A stretch of DNA of 17,750 nucleotides, taken from the NCBI GenBank assembly GCA_023807065.1, contig JAJJLU010000824.1, forward strand, positions 1 through 17,750, given 5' to 3'. This document shows, piece by piece, positions 17,612 to 17,750 of this stretch (position 1 is the first letter of the stretch; each line of letters begins with the position of its first letter). Below the pieces are notes generated by a model. That model was not told the origin of the DNA and made no database searches. It saw nothing but the letters and a program-made list of their open reading frames with translations. A program made the translations under genes and the position numbers. This DNA comes from Isotricha intestinalis (lineage: Eukaryota > Ciliophora > Litostomatea > Vestibuliferida > Isotrichidae).

Positions 17612-17750
17612 ATGAATAACTTAAATTTTGAAAATGATGAATGTTATAGTGAAACTGCTTATACACAAAATAAAAAAAAAAAAAAAATAAAAAAAAATTT
17701 AAATATTTTTCAAAAATATGCATTTAATTTAATGGTGGGGATTGGGGATT
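17612..17750 (+). CDS. Possible 5' end of a gene running off the right edge
   Basis: From the ATG at 17612 the frame is open to the last base (46 codons), and it is open upstream back to a TGA at 17564. It encodes a short acidic segment (NFENDECYSETAYTQ), a poly-Lys stretch from an A run, then FQKYAFNLMVGIGD. The last residues come from the GGGGATT repeats, so if those are telomere the frame is truncated or not a gene. No family is recognised. Confidence 0.25.
   Translation, partial: MNNLNFENDECYSETAYTQNKKKKKIKKNLNIFQKYAFNLMVGIGD
17737..17750 (+). repeat. Two tandem GGGGATT heptamers, possible telomere
   Basis: The last 14 bases are exactly two copies of GGGGATT, preceded by GGT. This is by far the most G-rich spot in the window. 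The G-rich strand runs 5' to 3' toward the end, as in telomeres, and the unit resembles known ciliate telomere repeats (GGGGTT, GGGGTTTT). The window edge prevents seeing more copies. Confidence 0.5.

Overview
The window looks like protist nuclear DNA, most probably a ciliate, and possibly an anaerobic litostome of the rumen type (that last step is inference). It is extremely AT-rich. Genes are tightly packed on both strands, with divergent start codons as close as about 70 bp. Proteins carry long Asn/Lys-rich tails and nearly every gene lacks introns. The gene content (double cyclic-nucleotide-binding protein, NEK kinase, LRRC56-like ciliary protein, Rabs) fits an organism with motile cilia. 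Eleven complete genes read cleanly in the standard code: nine end in TAA, two in TGA and none in TAG, and Gln is CAA or CAG. This rules out the TAA/TAG=Gln code of many ciliates.

Layout, left to right. Bases 1-70 hold a minus-strand fragment identical over 68 bp to the interior of the cyclic-nucleotide-binding gene further right. Then come a WD-like propeller gene (-), a RING/zinc-finger gene (-), a large double-CNBD gene (+) and a divergent Rab (-). A gene-poor stretch of about 3 kb (6567-9523) contains only a small Mei2-type RRM gene (+). The right half is dense: a secreted or membrane-anchored unknown (-), a Rab1 orthologue with one 40-nt intron (+), a coiled-coil unknown (-), a starch-binding CBM20 protein (-), a NEK kinase (+) and an LRRC56/ODA8-like gene (+). 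The last 700 bases hold two weak partial reading frames. The window ends in two perfect copies of GGGGATT, which have the polarity of a telomere G-strand.

How the genes may work together. Rab1 and the divergent Rab belong to membrane traffic. LRRC56 and NEK sit head-to-tail 46 bp apart, and both families act at cilia or basal bodies. The CNBD protein is a candidate cNMP receptor. The CBM20 protein is a candidate for binding storage amylopectin or glycogen. These are family-based inferences. I see no operon, mobile element, CRISPR array, tRNA or rRNA.

The most unusual signals are structural: the perfect 68-bp inverted copy at the left edge, cut at GGGG, and the telomere-like heptamers at the right edge. 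Together they raise the possibility that this window is a whole small macronuclear chromosome, or alternatively that its left end is an amplification or assembly chimera.
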